Shown: positions 6,373-7,880 of the stretch, piece by piece
Layout: the number at the start of each line of letters is the position of its first letter
How positions within the stretch are numbered: the stretch's first letter is position 1
DNA from: Gemmataceae bacterium
Lineage (GTDB): Bacteria; Planctomycetota; Planctomycetia; Gemmatales; Gemmataceae
Reading direction: 5' to 3'
Length of the DNA stretch: 7,880 nt
Assembly: GCA_025056835.1 (NCBI GenBank)
Contig: JANWVS010000072.1
Location: 1-7,880 of the forward strand
Program-made: the position numbers and the translations under genes
The notes under the pieces: generated by a model
Seen by the model: the letters and a program-made list of their open reading frames with translations, nothing else
Databases searched by the model: none
What the model was told of the DNA's origin: nothing

Positions 6373-7880
6373 GTGGGGGATCATTCCCAAATACGCATTA
6401 CCGGCGGCGTCGTGTACGATCCCGCCAACGGCATCCATGGAGAGGTTCGCGACATTTGCATCCGGGACGGCCGAATCGTCGAGTCGGTCGACGGCGGCCG
6501 AATCATCGACGCAGCGGGCATGATTGTTTTTCCCGGCGGTGTTGATGTCCACACGCATGTTGCCGGCGCGGCCCTCAATTTTGCTCGGGCCATGATTCCC
6601 GAAGACCATCGCCGCCATGCGCCGGTGATTCGCAGTGCCGTGCGGCGCGGCGGTATCAGCGGGGCCACCCCGACGACGTTTGTCACCGGCTACCTTTATG
6701 CCGGTTTGGGCTACACGACTGTCAACGAAGCGGCTGTTCCGATCCTTTCGGCCCGTCACACGCACGAGGAGCTGCGCGACACACCGATCGTCGACAAATC
6801 AACCTGCGTGTTGATGGCCAATAATGAGATTTTGCTCGACCTGATCGAAGCCGGCGAGCTGGAGCAAGCTCGTCATGTCACCGCGTGGAACATTTGGGCG
6901 GCCAAGGCCTACGGAGTTAAAGCCGTCAATCCCGGAGGGGTCGCTGCGTGGAAATGGGGTAAGGACGCCAAGGGGCTTTTCGAGCCGGTGCCCGGTTATC
7001 GCTCGCTGACGCCCGCCATGATTATCCAGGCCTTGGCCGGCATCGTCAACAGCCTGAAACTGCCGCACGCGCTCCACCTTCACTGCAATCACCTCGGTGC
7101 GCCGGGCAATTACCAAACCACGTTGGAGACGATGAAGGTTCTCGAAGGCCATCGCGCTCATTTAGCCCACCTGCAATATCACGCCTACGGCGGTGACGAT
7201 TGGTCGACCATGCGCTCCGAAACCGTTCGGATTGCCGACGAATTCAACGCGCGGGACAACCTCACGACCGACGCCGGCGCCGTTCTTTTTGGCGACACCG
7301 TTACGATCACTGCCGATGGGCCTTGGCAGCACTTGCTGTATCAGTTGACCGGTAAGAAATGGGGAAATATCGACGTCGAAAACGAAACCGGCTGTGGGGT
7401 CGTTCCCTACGTTTATAAGGAAAAAAACCTGGTCAACGCCATCCAATGGGCCGTGGGCTTGGAATTGCTACTGCTTATCAAGGATCCGTGGCGGATTTAT
7501 CTTACCACAGACCATCCCAACGGAGCCGCTTTCTGGCGTTATCCGGAAGTCATTCAGTTGTTGATGTGTCGCGACTATCGGCGTGAACAGCTTCAGAAAT
7601 TAGCGCCCAAAGCGCTCAAACGGATCGTTTTGCCGGAGCTGGATCGCGAATATACTCTCTCGGAAATCGCGATCATCACGTCCGCCGGCCCCGCCCGGGC
7701 CTTGGGACTGACCAACAAAGGGCACTTGGGCGTGGGAGCGGATGCGGACATCGCCATTTTCAACCGAACCGCAGACGCTGCCCGCATGTTCGCCTACCCC
7801 CGCTACGTCCTCAAACGCGGCGAGATTGTCGTCGAAGAAGGTGAAATCCGCAACGTGGTCAACGGCCGAGGACTGCTGGT
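6373..7880 (+). CDS. fwdA: Formylmethanofuran dehydrogenase subunit A (partial, C-terminus off the right edge)
   Basis: FwdA is the amidohydrolase-family subunit that interconverts formate and the formyl group on the methanofuran-type carrier at a binuclear zinc site. From GTG 6373 the frame is open to the window end, giving 502 of the usual roughly 550-570 residues. Metal-site residues are all visible: HTH at 60-62 in GGVDVHTHVAG, Lys183 in GVKAVNPGG (the carboxylated lysine position), the LHLHCNHLGAPGN histidines (235, 237 and 240), the HLAHLQYHAYGGD histidines (266 and 270) and Asp380 in TTDHPNGAAF (catalytic aspartate position). The C-terminal part, TSAGPARALGLTNKGHLGVGADADIAIF, is typical of the family. 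The gene follows fwdB by 22 nt, a clear sign of cotranscription. FwdC and a formyltransferase (ftr/fhcD) would be expected downstream but lie outside the window. Methylotroph FhcA is homologous, so function in the dehydrogenase is inferred from FwdB and FwdD. Confidence 0.95.
   Translation, partial: MGDHSQIRITGGVVYDPANGIHGEVRDICIRDGRIVESVDGGRIIDAAGMIVFPGGVDVHTHVAGAALNFARAMIPEDHRRHAPVIRSAVRRGGISGATPTTFVTGYLYAGLGYTTVNEAAVPILSARHTHEELRDTPIVDKSTCVLMANNEILLDLIEAGELEQARHVTAWNIWAAKAYGVKAVNPGGVAAWKWGKDAKGLFEPVPGYRSLTPAMIIQALAGIVNSLKLPHALHLHCNHLGAPGNYQTTLETMKVLEGHRAHLAHLQYHAYGGDDWSTMRSETVRIADEFNARDNLTTDAGAVLFGDTVTITADGPWQHLLYQLTGKKWGNIDVENETGCGVVPYVYKEKNLVNAIQWAVGLELLLLIKDPWRIYLTTDHPNGAAFWRYPEVIQLLMCRDYRREQLQKLAPKALKRIVLPELDREYTLSEIAIITSAGPARALGLTNKGHLGVGADADIAIFNRTADAARMFAYPRYVLKRGEIVVEEGEIRNVVNGRGLL

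Overview
The window looks like a chromosomal piece of a planctomycete (Planctomycetota) of moderately high GC. The evidence is the combination of an archaeal-type formylmethanofuran dehydrogenase (Fwd/Fmd) gene set in an otherwise bacterial setting (ScpB, a signal-peptide-bearing secretin N-domain protein with glycine-rich loops, LarE). Assignment to this phylum is an inference from gene content; no rRNA or other phylogenetic marker is present.

Layout. On the minus strand, positions 1-1937 encode the N-terminal 645 residues of a long exported protein made of repeated secretin N1-like domains; its C-terminus lies off the left edge. A 381-base non-coding stretch separates it from scpB (minus strand, about 2948-2319), whose stop codon sits in a perfect 16-bp tandem duplication. 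scpB is divergent from larE (plus strand, 3008-3880), with a perfect 10-bp palindrome in the very short gap. Downstream on the plus strand come a small unrecognised protein (3950-4216), a possible overlapping small ORF (4189-4392), a FwdD-like molybdopterin-dinucleotide-binding protein (4368-4712), another small unrecognised protein (4768-4962), fwdB (5016-6350) and fwdA (6373 to beyond the right edge). All are on one strand with short gaps, so they may form an operon.

The main discovery is in fwdB. Its reading frame is interrupted at 5361-5363 by TGA, exactly where the family carries the Mo/W-coordinating Cys or Sec; the surrounding residues read Sec-His-Gly-Pro. The same frame continues with excellent FwdB similarity for another 328 codons, and a 7-bp hairpin with a G in the second loop position lies 25 nt downstream, fitting the bacterial SECIS pattern. 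TGA is used as a normal stop by neighbouring genes, so this is best read as a bacterial selenocysteine-containing formylmethanofuran dehydrogenase subunit B (Sec116 of 444 aa), not a pseudogene or two genes. FwdB also keeps its N-terminal four-Cys cluster motif, FwdD is present, and FwdA keeps its amidohydrolase metal ligands. Together they point to a redox-active Mo/W formylmethanofuran dehydrogenase rather than the redox-inactive formyltransferase/hydrolase (Fhc) form known from aerobic methylotrophs. Expected roles: FwdB/FwdD interconvert CO2 and formate at the Mo/W-Se centre, and FwdA interconverts formate and the N-formyl group on the methanofuran-type C1 carrier.
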